Below are positions 16,308 through 26,207 of a stretch of DNA of 64,000 bases, piece after piece. Source of the stretch: Actinoplanes sichuanensis. GTDB taxonomy: Bacteria; Actinomycetota; Actinomycetes; Mycobacteriales; Micromonosporaceae. Where the stretch lies: the NCBI RefSeq assembly GCF_033097365.1, contig NZ_AP028461.1:6138001-6202000 (forward strand), written 5' to 3'. Made by a program: the position numbers and the translations under genes. How positions within the stretch are numbered: the stretch's first letter is position 1; every line of letters starts with the position of its first letter. The notes below the pieces were generated by a model. That model was given only the letters and a program-made list of their open reading frames with translations, had not been told where the DNA came from and ran no database searches.

Positions 16308-17024
16308 ATGAACTCGGCCACACCGTCCGTCAATCCCGGCTCTTCCGGATCTTCCGCCGCGAATCGCTCCGACGGCCGCCGGGGCCGCTGGGACGATCAC
16401 CGTGAGCAGCGCCGCGCCGAACTGACCACGGCAGCGATCGAGGCGATCCGCCTGCACGGCCCGGACGTCGGCATGGGCGCCATCGCGGCACACGCCGGTG
16501 TCAGCAAACCGGTCCTCTACCGCTACTTCGCCGACAAGTCGGCACTGTGGCTCGCGGTCGGCCAGCAGGCGGGCGCAACCCTGCTCGAGGCGATGGTCCC
16601 GGCGGTCGCCGCCGTCCGGGAGGAGCGTGCGGTGGTCGCCGCCGCCATCGACGTCTACCTGGCGCACATCGAGGCCGACCTGAACCTGTACCGGTTCGTG
16701 GTGCACCAGCCGGACATCGCCCGACACCGGGACGTGGTCGCCGACGTGGTGGACACCGTGGCCAGCGGCCTGGCCCGGATCTTCGGCGACCGGTTGCGGG
16801 CCCGTGGTCTCGACTCCGGGGCGGCGCTGCCATGGGCGTACGGCGTGGTCGGCTACGTGCAGTCGGTGGGTGACTGGTGGCTGCGCCAACAGCAGCCGAT
16901 CAGCCGCGAGGCGCTCGGCGACTACCTGACGACGTTCCTCTGGAGCGGTATCGCCGGCATGCGCCGGGCCGCTGACATCCCGGGTGGACTTGCCGCACAC
17001 GAAGGGTGGGCGAGAGATCAGTGA
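16308..17024 (+). CDS. TetR-family repressor of the monooxygenase cluster
   Basis: A 238-residue regulator with an N-terminal helix-turn-helix after a ~35-residue polar extension: LTTAAIEAIRLHGPDVGMGAI, then AHAGVSKPVLYRYFADKSAL. The C-terminal ~150 residues form the ligand-binding helical domain (LNLYRFVVHQPDI, WAYGVVGYVQSVGDWW). The ATG at 16308 follows the palindromic operator; a longer frame would start inside the operator. It overlaps the next gene by 4 bases (GTGA), so it is co-transcribed with the genes it probably represses. The inducer is likely a substrate or product of the BVMO/diiron oxygenase pathway. Confidence 0.88.
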   Translation: MNSATPSVNPGSSGSSAANRSDGRRGRWDDHREQRRAELTTAAIEAIRLHGPDVGMGAIAAHAGVSKPVLYRYFADKSALWLAVGQQAGATLLEAMVPAVAAVREERAVVAAAIDVYLAHIEADLNLYRFVVHQPDIARHRDVVADVVDTVASGLARIFGDRLRARGLDSGAALPWAYGVVGYVQSVGDWWLRQQQPISREALGDYLTTFLWSGIAGMRRAADIPGGLAAHEGWARDQ

Positions 17025-17645
17025 GCGGAGACCTTGATTCGATCAACGTTGACGCGATCAATGTTGATGCAGCCGATGTTGATGCAGCCGATGTTGATGC
17101 AGTCGATGTTGATGCAGTCGATTCGACTGACGAGGAGTACCGCGGCCCGGCGACTCTGCGCCTGGACGACGGCCCGGTCCCGGTCGAGATCCGGATGTCC
17201 GCACGCTTTGAGCCGATCGAAGGCCGGTTCCGCTGGGCCGGACGCACCGGACCACACGACATGCTGCGCGAACGTGTGGGCGCCGGCCTGCGCAAGGCGA
17301 CCATCGTCGTGCCGGGCTCGCCGGAGACGGCGGTCAAACTGAGCGATCCCGACCCGTGGGGCGGCATCCGCATCTCCGGCACGGGCGCTCCGCCCTGGTT
17401 TCCACAGGGCGATTCGCAGAAGGCCGCGCAGGGCGATTCGCGTGGAAACGCGCGCGGCGAACCACGTGGGGACACGCGGAGCGAACCACGAGGGGACACG
17501 CAGGGTGACACGCGCGGCGAACCTCCTGGGGACACGCGCGGCGAACCGCGAGGGGAATCGCAGGGTGACACGCGCGGCGAACCTCCTGGGGACACGCGCG
17601 GCGAACCGCGAGGGGAATTGCAGGGCGAACCACAGGGGGAATCGT

Positions 17646-17656
<11 letters not shown>
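17021..17656 (+). CDS. DUF4873 protein with repetitive N and C termini
   Basis: A 211-residue protein. Residues about 35-130 form the DUF4873 domain (EYRGPATLRLDDGPVPVEIR, FRWAGRTGPHDMLRERVGAG, PWGGIRISGTGAPPW), which in actinobacteria is commonly found beside or fused to flavin monooxygenases. The N terminus carries NVDAxDVDA-type acidic repeats from a 15-bp DNA repeat. The C-terminal ~75 residues are a hydrophilic repeat (GDTRGEPPGDTRGEPRGESQ) from a 60-bp DNA repeat. The start GTG overlaps the TetR stop (GTGA); the end overlaps the monooxygenase start by 11 bases. A scaffold or substrate-binding partner of the monooxygenase is a reasonable guess. Confidence 0.75.
17057..17119. repeat. 15-bp in-frame tandem repeat in the DUF4873 gene
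   Basis: Units gatgttgatgcagcc/gatgttgatgcagtc begin at 17075, 17090 and 17105, with a diverged unit before. They are AT-richer than the region and encode DVDAA/DVDAV pentapeptides at the protein N terminus. Confidence 0.9.
17455..17640. repeat. 60-bp in-frame tandem repeat in the DUF4873 gene
   Basis: Three 60-bp units (17461-17520, 17521-17580, 17581-17640) align column by column, the last two almost identical. Each has internal gacacgcgcggcgaacc sub-repeats. It encodes a 20-residue Gly/Glu/Arg/Asp repeat at the C terminus. Confidence 0.92.
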
Positions 17657-19111
<1,455 letters not shown>

Positions 19112-19115
<4 letters not shown>

Positions 19116-19984
19116 CCCGACTTCCCGAATACCGGTTCGCCGGTCGTACGGCTGTGCTCACCGGCGCCGCCAGCGGCATCGGCGAGCAGGTCGCCTATGG
19201 CCTGGCCCATCGCGGCAGCGACCTGGTCCTGGTCGACGTCGACGAGAGCCGGCTCGAACCGGTCGCCGCCCGCATCCGCACCTCGCATCCGGCGCTCAAT
19301 GTGCACACGCTCGTCGCCGATCTCGCCGACCGGGCCGCCGTCGAATCGGTCGCCGCCCGGGTACTCGCCGAACAGCCGGCCATCGGGTTGCTCGTCAACA
19401 ACGCCGGCATCGCGCTCGGCGGCCGGTTCGATCAGGTGTCGGTCGACCAGTTCGAGCAGGTCATGAACGTCAACTTCCGGGCGCCGATGCTGCTCACCCA
19501 CGCGCTGCTGCCGGCGCTCACCGCCACGCCCGGCGGGCACCTGGTCAACGTGTCGAGCCTGTTCGGGCTGATCGCACCGCCGGGGCAGAGCGCGTACTGC
19601 GCGAGCAAGTTCGCACTGCGCGGGCTCAGCGAATCGTTGCGCGGCGAACTCGTCGACAACGGGGTGGGTGTGACCACCGTTCACCCCGGCGGGATCAAGA
19701 CACGTATCGCCGAGTCCGCACTGGTCGGGTCACACGTACCGCCGGAAGAGATCGAACCCAACCAGAAACTCTTCGCCGCGCTGCTCAGCTATCCGCCGGA
19801 GAAGGCCGCGGAACAGATCCTGCGGGCCGTCGCGAAGCGAAAGGCGAGGTTGCTCATCGCGACCAGCGCCAAGGCGCCGGATCTTCTCGCCCGGCTGCTG
19901 CCGGTCGGACACGCCCGGATCGTCCGCGCGGCCACCGTCGCGGCCTCCTCCCGCGGCGCGCGTCCGGCGGTGAGCAGAAGATGA
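19112..19984 (+). CDS. Short-chain dehydrogenase/reductase
   Basis: A 290-residue NAD(P)-dependent oxidoreductase with the classical TGAASGIGEQ cofactor motif, NNAG, and a catalytic Ser...Tyr-x-x-x-Lys set (VSSLFG and YCASK). The acidic end of beta-2 (LVDVDESR) favours NAD(H). It would oxidise an alcohol to the ketone acted on by the monooxygenase, or reduce a product. It starts at the ATGA overlapping the monooxygenase stop and overlaps the hydrolase start by 4 bases, so these three genes form one coupled unit. A C-terminal extension (AKAPDLLARLLPVGHARIV) is common in the SadH-like group. Confidence 0.9.
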
Positions 19985-20820
19985 GATTCCAGGAGGTACG
20001 GGGTACGCGCATCCGTTTGCACGAGAGCGGCGATCCGGACGCCCCGCCGGTCCTGCTGCTGCACGGCATCGGTCGCAGCCTGGAGGACTGGGCGCTGCAG
20101 CACCCGCTTCTCGACAACGAATATCGTGTCATCAGCGTGGACATGCCCGGGTTCGGGCTGTCCCAGCGCATGCCGGCCAGCACCACTCTGGACGTACTCG
20201 CCGACGGTGTGTGGGCGACGCTCGACGCCATCGGCGAAACCCGGCCCGTGCACCTGATGGGCAACTCGCTCGGCGGTGCCGTCTCGATGAGCATGCTCGC
20301 CGCCACGCCCGACCGCGTGTCGACGCTGACGCTTGTCAACAGTGCGGGCTTCGGCAAGGAGGTGACCGTCGCGCTGCGCATGCTGGCCGTACCCGGGCTG
20401 GGTCGGCAGATGTTGCGCCGCATCGACCGGATCACCGCGCCCCGGATGGAACGCATGATCTTCGCCGACCGGGCCCTGGTCACTCCGGAACGTGTCGCGA
20501 TGGCCATCAAGATCTCCCGACAGCCGGACTTCGCACCGGTCTACCTGGAGATCGCCAAGGAACTCGGCGGGCTCCGTGGCGTGGCCGCCGCCTGGCGGGC
20601 CGACCTGCTGGCCCGAGCCGCCGGATCGACCAAACCCACCATGATCGTCTGGGGTGACCGCGACCTGATCCTGCCGAGCAGGCATCTCGCCGCGGCGCGG
20701 GTGGCGTTCCCACATGCGCAGTCGCACATGTTCCCGCGCACCGGCCACATGCCGCAGATCGAACGCCCCGAGGAATTCGCCGGGCTCGTCCGCCCGATGC
20801 TGGCCCGGGTCGCCGCCTGA
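19981..20820 (+). CDS. Alpha/beta hydrolase (esterase/lactonase type)
   Basis: A 279-residue hydrolase with an oxyanion HGIG segment (LLLHGIGRSLEDW), the nucleophile elbow GNSLGG, a late catalytic aspartate (VWGDRDLILP) and the terminal histidine (RTGHMPQIE). In this operon the natural substrate is the ester or lactone formed by the Baeyer-Villiger enzyme, completing a ketone-to-acid-plus-alcohol pathway. This is inferred from context. The ATG overlaps the SDR stop (ATGA). It is the last gene; a 12-bp-stem terminator follows at 20839. Confidence 0.9.
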   Translation: MRFQEVRGTRIRLHESGDPDAPPVLLLHGIGRSLEDWALQHPLLDNEYRVISVDMPGFGLSQRMPASTTLDVLADGVWATLDAIGETRPVHLMGNSLGGAVSMSMLAATPDRVSTLTLVNSAGFGKEVTVALRMLAVPGLGRQMLRRIDRITAPRMERMIFADRALVTPERVAMAIKISRQPDFAPVYLEIAKELGGLRGVAAAWRADLLARAAGSTKPTMIVWGDRDLILPSRHLAAARVAFPHAQSHMFPRTGHMPQIERPEEFAGLVRPMLARVAA

Positions 20821-20838
20821 AACCAGATTGAGGGGGCA

Positions 20839-20876
20839 CGGTCCGGGCGGATGCCGAGGGGGCACCGCCCGGACCG
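20839..20876 (+). terminator. Stem-loop after the monooxygenase operon
   Basis: Perfect 12-bp arms (cggtccgggcgg at 20839-20850, ccgcccggaccg at 20865-20876) with a 14-nt loop, 18 nt past the hydrolase stop. No T-tract follows, as is usual for GC-rich actinobacterial terminators. Confidence 0.65.
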
Positions 20877-20920
20877 CTCCATCAGGTACGCCCGTGGGCC
20901 GTCCCGATTGTGGCCGTCCC

Positions 20921-21032
20921 GCCTGTGGACCGTCCCGCCTGTGGACCGCACCGCCTGTGGACCGCACCGCCTGTGGACCGCACCGCCTGTGGACCGCACC
21001 GCCTGTGGACCGCACCGCCTGTGGACCGCACC
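20921..21032. repeat. 16-bp tandem repeat, 7 units
   Basis: The unit gcctgtggaccgcacc repeats exactly every 16 bp from 20937, preceded by one variant unit with gtccc. It lies between convergent genes, after the terminator. The length is not a multiple of three, so it is not selected as coding. Confidence 0.92.
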
Positions 21033-21073
21033 GCTCCATCCGGTCCGCTTGTGGGGCGTGCTCGACGAGGGTC

Positions 21074-22270
21074 TCAGGCTGCGGCGCGGTGGACCGTCAC
21101 CTCGCCGCCGGCCAGGTGGGCGGGCAGGGTTGCGCGGGTTTCGCCTGCCTGCAGGGTGCGTGCGATTGCCGGGTCGACGACCACCGTCGTGAGCTGGAAC
21201 GTGTCGTCGCCACCGCCGTCCAGGGCTACCGAGGCGCAGGTGAAGTTGCGGTCGCCAGGGCAGGCCCCCTCCACCCGGTATGAACCGGAACCGTGCCGGG
21301 ACAGCAGCCAGACCTGGTGATCGGCGGGCATGTCGGCGGTTCCGGTGACTGTCGTCGTCGCGGAGACACTGGCGCCGTCGCGGGGTTCGGTGACCGCGAC
21401 GGTAGCCGTCACCGGTGCGATCCGCCCGGCCGGCTCGGCGGCCGTCCTCGTCGCGGCGCCGGTCGGCGTCTTCTCCGGCGGCAGCTCACGAATCCCGGAC
21501 AGCACCGTGGCGTCGTCGTCGGGCAACGACGGCACAGGCGACGGCGGGCCGCTCCGGCCGTCCGGCCCCGAGGTCCGGGGGCTCGGCGAGAGCGATCCGG
21601 GGGCGGGGGCCGGGGCCGGCGGGGCGTACGGGGCGAGACCGGTGTAGACCGCCGCGGCGGACACCTGCACCGAAGGCGTCGACATGGCGGCGACCGGCGG
21701 GGACCGGAACTCCGGCGCCGCCGCTCCCGGACCGGAGACCGACACGATCACGGCGCCGAGCCCGGCCACCACGAGCGCCAAGCTCAGCGCCGGGCGACGG
21801 CGGGCCTCACGTTTCACGGCGGCGGTCGCGCGGCCCAGAACCGCAACCCCGACACCCGGCGCCGCACTCACCGTCGTGCGACCTGACACTGCACCCGCCA
21901 TCCCGGAACCCGACACCGCAGTCACCGTCCCGGCACCCGGCACCGCACCCGCCATCCCGGAACCCGACACCGCAGTCACCGTCCCGGCACCCGGCACCGC
22001 ACCCGCCATCCCGGAACCCGACACCGCAGTCACCGTCCCGGCACCCGGCACCGCACCCGCCGTCCGGGATTTCGGCGCCGCACTCGCCGCCCCGGAATCC
22101 GGCACCGCAGTCGCCGCCCTGGTGCCACGCATCGCATTTGCCACCCTGGTGCTCAGCACTGCGGTCGCGACTCTGGCGATCATCTTCAGGGCGGGCCGTT
22201 CCGGCTGTTCCGAGCCGGGCGGGTTCTCGTGCGAGCCGCCGGGATCGGGTCCTCGGGAGGTGACAACCAT
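21074..22270 (-). CDS. Membrane-anchored protein with in-frame 18-residue repeats and extracytoplasmic C-terminal domain
   Basis: A 398-residue protein. The cytoplasmic N terminus contains three copies of GAVPGAGTVTAVSGSGMA (54-bp DNA repeat), then a basic stretch (KREARRRP), one membrane span (ALSLALVVAGLGAVIVSVSG), a Pro/Ser-rich linker, and a ~110-residue extracytoplasmic domain. The domain (VTEPRDGASVSATTTVTGTA ... QVWLLSR ... DRNFTCASVALDG) resembles a small Ig-like beta-sandwich with two cysteines that could form a disulfide. The start MVVTSRGPDPGG has GGAAGG upstream; the frame extends further without a better start. Function unknown. Confidence 0.65.
   Translation of the reverse strand: MVVTSRGPDPGGSHENPPGSEQPERPALKMIARVATAVLSTRVANAMRGTRAATAVPDSGAASAAPKSRTAGAVPGAGTVTAVSGSGMAGAVPGAGTVTAVSGSGMAGAVPGAGTVTAVSGSGMAGAVSGRTTVSAAPGVGVAVLGRATAAVKREARRRPALSLALVVAGLGAVIVSVSGPGAAAPEFRSPPVAAMSTPSVQVSAAAVYTGLAPYAPPAPAPAPGSLSPSPRTSGPDGRSGPPSPVPSLPDDDATVLSGIRELPPEKTPTGAATRTAAEPAGRIAPVTATVAVTEPRDGASVSATTTVTGTADMPADHQVWLLSRHGSGSYRVEGACPGDRNFTCASVALDGGGDDTFQLTTVVVDPAIARTLQAGETRATLPAHLAGGEVTVHRAAA
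21893..22054. repeat. 54-bp in-frame tandem repeat, three units
   Basis: The word gcacccgccatcccgg recurs at 21891, 21945 and 21999 with a diverged copy at 22053. The three full units are virtually identical and encode an 18-residue Ala/Gly/Val/Thr repeat in the cytoplasmic part of the anchored protein. Confidence 0.92.
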
Positions 22271-22804
22271 CGAACGCCTTCCGCATGATCGGCACGGCCG
22301 GTGAACCGCCGGCCGGGGCGCCGTGCTCGGCGGCGCCATCCGACCCGATAACCAAGACGCCACCATTTTGGATGCGGTTGTCCGTTGTGTCGGCATTGTG
22401 GCAAGCCTCTCCGGAACTCCGCGGGCGACTGCACCAGCGCAAGATCAGTGCCGGTCGGGCCGCTTCATCGATCCGGTGGAGTGGCGCCGCGCACGAGGTC
22501 GCAAACTCACGAGGTGGCCGCCAGTCGGCAACCACCGACGACTGTGACGACAGCGACGACCTCGCATCGGACTTGATGTCGAGCAGCACCAGAGCCAGAT
22601 GCAGCCCGGTGTCGCAAGACGACACAGCCACGCCGCGCCCGGCGCCGACGGCGTGTCGGTCTCGTGAGGCCGCGCTCCGCACGAAGCTCGAAACTCACAT
22701 GGTCGCCGTCGACCGGCAACTTCCGCCGGTCTGGTGGGGTTGCGACTGCGCGTGCGGCGCAACCCCCCGAGAGCGAGCGCGACGTCGAACCCGGTGAAGG
22801 GTTT
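22271..22804. other. Gene-poor region, 534 bp
   Basis: No open frame here looks like real protein on either strand. A weak direct repeat of about 48 bp, roughly three quarters identical, is seen around 22490-22540 and 22677-22725 (cgcacgaggtcgcaaactca versus cgcacgaagctcgaaactca). The segment 22350-22400 is less GC-rich and probably contains the promoter of the minus-strand anchored protein. Confidence 0.4.
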
Positions 22805-24178
22805 CTAGCGGGACGCGGGCCAGCCGGCCACCGTGTGGGCGTCACGTTCGCCGGGCCCCACGTAGTCGGCGGACGGGCGGATGATCTTGCCGAGGCGTTT
22901 CTGTTCCAGGATGTGTGCGCTCCACCCGGCGGTACGGGCACATGTGAACATGGCCGCGAACAGGTCGGCCGGGACACCGGCGAAGTCGAGGATCACCGCC
23001 GCCCAGAACTCGACGTTGGTCTCCAGGACCCGGTCCGGTTTGCGTTCCCGGAGTTCGGCCAGGGCGGCCAGCTCCAGTTCGCGGGCCACCTCGTAGCGGG
23101 GCGCGTGCAGTTCCCGAGCCGTCTGGCGCAGGATCCGGGCCCGCGGGTCTTCGGCACGGTAGATGGCGTGACCGAAACCCATCAACCGCTGGCCGGCGTC
23201 GAGAACCTGCCGGACGTAGCGGCGGGCGTCGATTCCGGACTCGACCGCTTCGATCATTCCGAGTGCCCGGGACGGCGCGCCGCCGTGCAACGGGCCGGAC
23301 AGTGCGGCGATCGCCGCGGATAGGCACGCGGGTGCGTCGGCGCCGGTGCTCGCGACAACCCGACCGGTGAACGTCGAGGCGTTCATGCCGTGCTCGGCCG
23401 CACAGATCCAGTACCTGTCGATGGCCGCGACGTGCCGCGGATCCGGCTCACCCTGCCACTCGATCATGAACCGCTCCGTGGCCGTCCGCCCGGCTTCGAT
23501 CAGCCGCCGCGGCACCGCAGGAAGCCCGGCACCACCAGCTTCGAACGCACGCTGCGGCACACCCGGAAGCCCCGCACCACCGGACTCGAACGCACGCTGC
23601 GACACACCGGGAAGCCCCGCACCACCGGACTCGAACGCACGCTGCGACACACCGGGAAGCCCGGCACCACCGCCTGCCGCCCGCGAGGTGTCCCCCGCCG
23701 CCCACCTGGCGTCCCCGGAAACCGGCCCGCGGCGATCCCGGCCCGGAGTGGAGGGGCCGCCTCCGGCGGACGTGGGGAACGATTTGCGGGCGCCCGGTGG
23801 GAACATCGCCCGGGCGGCCTGGGCCGCGTACGACAGAACCGCCGCCGATGCCCGCGCCAAGTCATCCCGGGCCTGCTCGTCCGTGATGTCGATCAGCTGC
23901 CGCAGGCCCCACCGGGGAGCCAGCAGGGCCACCGCCGCTTGCACGTCGGCGCGGATGTCACCCGAGTTGTCCACAGGCTGGAGGTGCTCGGCTACCGGAA
24001 GTCCGCGCGCGAAGTCACCATCTACCAGCAGCCCCCACACATCGCCGTAGGAGACGTTCCCGGCGAGGGAGTTGATGTCGACACCGCGGTATCGCAGCGC
24101 CCCGCCGTCCCGGTCGGGTTCGGCGATCTCGGTGTCGAACGCGACGACACCGGCAAGTCCTGGATTGACTGTCAACAT
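22805..24178 (-). CDS. citA: Citrate synthase 2 (CitA-like) with a repeat-expanded insert
   Basis: A 457-residue enzyme condensing acetyl-CoA (or propionyl-CoA) with oxaloacetate. Catalytic-region histidines are in AAEHGMNAST and MGFGHAIYRAEDPRA; the position of the catalytic aspartate reads NVEFW, a Glu instead of Asp. CitA-type enzymes are usually about 370 residues. Here residues ~130-225 form an extra low-complexity insert with repeated GGAGLPGVSQRAFES units placed just before a normal GLPAVPRRLIEAG linker. Flanking segments (QAARAMFPPG and ERFMIEWQGEPDPRH) are normal, so the reading frame is intact and the insert is in frame. It is divergent from an HTH-fused citrate synthase homologue. 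Confidence 0.88.
   Translation of the reverse strand: MLTVNPGLAGVVAFDTEIAEPDRDGGALRYRGVDINSLAGNVSYGDVWGLLVDGDFARGLPVAEHLQPVDNSGDIRADVQAAVALLAPRWGLRQLIDITDEQARDDLARASAAVLSYAAQAARAMFPPGARKSFPTSAGGGPSTPGRDRRGPVSGDARWAAGDTSRAAGGGAGLPGVSQRAFESGGAGLPGVSQRAFESGGAGLPGVPQRAFEAGGAGLPAVPRRLIEAGRTATERFMIEWQGEPDPRHVAAIDRYWICAAEHGMNASTFTGRVVASTGADAPACLSAAIAALSGPLHGGAPSRALGMIEAVESGIDARRYVRQVLDAGQRLMGFGHAIYRAEDPRARILRQTARELHAPRYEVARELELAALAELRERKPDRVLETNVEFWAAVILDFAGVPADLFAAMFTCARTAGWSAHILEQKRLGKIIRPSADYVGPGERDAHTVAGWPASR
23521..23672. repeat. 45-bp in-frame tandem repeat inside citrate synthase
   Basis: The word gaagccc followed by cgcaccacc or ggcaccacc recurs at 23521, 23566, 23611 and 23656 (period exactly 45). 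It encodes the 15-residue repeat GGAGLPGVSQRAFES and appears to be a duplication of the native linker nearest 23521. Confidence 0.93.
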
Positions 24179-24202
24179 GACTTCAATCTGGATTCGTCAA
24201 GT

Positions 24203-24229
24203 GTTGATGTCAATATTGATCCAGTCAAC
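24203..24229. promoter_or_regulatory. Nested palindromes between the divergent citrate synthase genes
   Basis: gttga (24203-24207) and tcaac (24225-24229) flank the perfect 10-bp palindrome tcaatattga (24210-24219). Two more gtcaa-type half-sites lie at 24165-24175. This AT-rich 67-bp intergenic region separates the two starts, so it probably holds both promoters and a shared operator. Confidence 0.5.
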
Positions 24230-24245
24230 ATGAGAGGATGGCGAC

Positions 24246-25427
24246 ATGACCGCGCAAACGCTGTTGACCACCGAAGAGGTCGCTATCCTGCTGGGCGTCA
24301 AGCCGGCCACCGTCTACGCGTATGTCAGCCGTGGTCTGCTCACCAGCCGCCGCAATGCCGACGGCAAGAACAGCCTGTTCACGAAAGCCGACGTCGACGC
24401 GTTCGTGGCCGGCCGGAAACGCACCGCCACCCCGGGCATCCAGACCGGCATCACCCTGATCAAGGACGACAAGCTCTACTTCCGTGGCCGTGACGCCACC
24501 GTCCTGGCCCGCTCGACCGGCTTCGAGTCGGTCGCCTCGCTGCTGTGGACGGGCGAGCTCGACGACGTCCCGTTCCCGGTCGACCCCGATCTGTGCGGCC
24601 TCGTCACGGACATCACCAGCCGCCTGCCGAAGACGGCCCGCCTCACCGACCGGCTACGGGTCACCGTCGCCGCGGCGGCCGCGGCCGACCCGCTGCGCTT
24701 CGACACGTCCCCGCCCGCCGTGGTCGCTACCGGGCGGCAGCTGCTCGCCGCCATGGTCCAGGGCCTGCCACCCCGAATCAACATCATCCCGCCCGGGCCG
24801 GTGTCGTTCGCCGAGACGCTGTGGCTGCGGATCACCTCGGAGAAACCCAGCGAGGCCGGATCGCGCCTGCTCAACGCGGCCCTGGTCCTGCTGGCCGACC
24901 ACGACATCGCGGCGTCGACTCTGGCCGCCCGGGTCGCGGCGTCCACCCGCGCCCACCCGTACGCGGTGGTCAGCGCCGGCCTGGCCGCCCTCGACGGGCC
25001 GCTGCACGGGGCGGCGAGCGGTCTCGCGTACCCCCTGTTGGAAGAGGCCGTCAACGGCCCGGGCCCGGTCGCCACGATCTCCGACCGCCTGCGTTCGGGG
25101 GTTCCGGTGCCCGGTTTCGGTCATCCGATCTACCAGGGCGGCGATCCACGGGCCACGACCCTGTTCGAGTTGCTCGACGAGGGACCGGTCAAGGACGCGG
25201 CGCTGCAACTCGACGCGACCATGCGTACCAGATCGGGCACGCCGGCCAACGTCGACCTCGCGCTGGCCGCACTCGCCCTGCATCACCGCATGCCGGCGGA
25301 CGCCGGCGAGGCGATCTTCGCGGTGGCGCGGACCGCCGGGTGGCTGGCCCACGCCCTGGAGGAGTACGGCGACCGGCCCAGCCGCTTCCGCCCGTCCGGC
25401 GCCTATGCCGGCACCCAGCCCTTGTGA
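24246..25427 (+). CDS. Citrate synthase homologue with N-terminal helix-turn-helix
   Basis: A 393-residue protein. Residues 1-60 form a MerR/excisionase-like winged helix (LTTEEVAILLGVKPATVYAYVSRGLLTSRR). The rest is a shortened citrate synthase fold with LADHDIAAST, PVPGFGHPIYQGGDPRA and NVDLALAALAL, which retains the His/His/Asp-type positions. Such HTH-citrate synthase proteins occur beside citA in actinomycetes; whether they are enzymes, metabolite-sensing regulators or both is not established. The position, divergent from citA across a palindrome, favours a sensor-regulator. The ATG has GAGAGG about 8 nt upstream. Confidence 0.85.
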   Translation: MTAQTLLTTEEVAILLGVKPATVYAYVSRGLLTSRRNADGKNSLFTKADVDAFVAGRKRTATPGIQTGITLIKDDKLYFRGRDATVLARSTGFESVASLLWTGELDDVPFPVDPDLCGLVTDITSRLPKTARLTDRLRVTVAAAAAADPLRFDTSPPAVVATGRQLLAAMVQGLPPRINIIPPGPVSFAETLWLRITSEKPSEAGSRLLNAALVLLADHDIAASTLAARVAASTRAHPYAVVSAGLAALDGPLHGAASGLAYPLLEEAVNGPGPVATISDRLRSGVPVPGFGHPIYQGGDPRATTLFELLDEGPVKDAALQLDATMRTRSGTPANVDLALAALALHHRMPADAGEAIFAVARTAGWLAHALEEYGDRPSRFRPSGAYAGTQPL

Positions 25428-25451
25428 CCTCCGACGGACCCAACCCGGCAA

Positions 25452-25487
25452 GACCGAAAACGATCAGATAACTGATCAATGTCGGTC
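25452..25487. promoter_or_regulatory. Compound inverted repeat before the nitroreductase gene
   Basis: gaccga (25452-25457) pairs with tcggtc (25482-25487), and gatcag (25462-25467) pairs with ctgatc (25472-25477), with symmetrical 4-nt spacers. It lies 25 nt past the preceding stop and 62 nt before the nitroreductase start. It may be a terminator of the citrate synthase homologue or an operator for the nitroreductase. Confidence 0.45.
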
Positions 25488-25548
25488 ACTGTTCCGGAGG
25501 CCAGGGGAAGCGACGCGCCTTTCCCTACCGGCCAGTAGGCTGCCGGAC

Positions 25549-26190
25549 ATGACCTCTCCCGACCCGAACAGCGTCCCCCTGCTGGAGGCGTTGCACTCGA
25601 CGCCGGCCCGCCGTTACCTGTCCACCGAGCCGATCGACGACGATGTGATCCGCGCCATCCTGGACGCCGCCATCCGCGGGCCGTCCGCCGGGAACGGACA
25701 GTTCTGGGCCTGGATCGTGGTCCGCGACCAGGACACGAAGAGGCAGATCGCGGGCTGGTACCGGGAGGGCTGGGAGCGCCACTACGGGTCGCGCCGCGAG
25801 CAGATCCTCGGCGCGCCGGACGGCGGCCCGATGAGCAAGCGCAGCTTCCTCGCCGCCGACCACCTGGCCGCCCACCTCGAGGATGCGCCGGTCTGGATCA
25901 TCCCGGTGATGCTCGGCGCCGCGAAGTCCACCAACCCGCGCCTCGGCTCGTCGATCTACGGCGCCATCCAGCACCTGATCCTCGCGGCCCGCGCCTACGG
26001 CCTCGGCGCGACCCTCACCACGCTGCACATCGGCCACGAGGCGGACGTCCGCGAACTGCTCGGCCTCCCCGAGGACGCGCTGACCATGGCACTGATCCCT
26101 ATCGGTCATCCGAGCAAGGGACGCTGGTCCCAGCCGAAACGCCGCCCGCTTGACGAGGTGGTCCATTTCGAAAAGTTCAAAACCGCCTGA
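25549..26190 (+). CDS. Nitroreductase-family FMN flavoprotein
   Basis: A 213-residue cytoplasmic oxidoreductase that uses FMN and NAD(P)H to reduce nitro groups, quinones or related acceptors. It begins MTSPDPNSVPLLEALHSTPARRYL; the S/T-x-R-R-Y start and IRGPSAGNGQFWAWIVV are FMN-site marks of the family, with YGAIQHLILAARAYGLGATL in the dimer core. The start has no ribosome site but a TAGGCT -10-like hexamer ends 7 nt before the ATG, suggesting a leaderless message. It ends before a strong terminator. The physiological substrate is unknown. Confidence 0.88.
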   Translation: MTSPDPNSVPLLEALHSTPARRYLSTEPIDDDVIRAILDAAIRGPSAGNGQFWAWIVVRDQDTKRQIAGWYREGWERHYGSRREQILGAPDGGPMSKRSFLAADHLAAHLEDAPVWIIPVMLGAAKSTNPRLGSSIYGAIQHLILAARAYGLGATLTTLHIGHEADVRELLGLPEDALTMALIPIGHPSKGRWSQPKRRPLDEVVHFEKFKTA

Positions 26191-26207
26191 TTCGGTACGG
26201 CTACTTC

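Noticed and set aside
17442..17645. Extension of the Baeyer-Villiger gene upstream to give a 557-residue protein
   Set aside because: The extra residues are an out-of-frame reading of the 60-bp repeats of the DUF4873 gene; MAADQHFDVL with GGGGGA upstream is the normal family start.
22285..22797. A 170-codon plus-strand open frame in the gap before citrate synthase
   Set aside because: No start with a ribosome site and Arg/Ser/Ala-rich composition like other shadow frames; another frame over the same bases is equally open.
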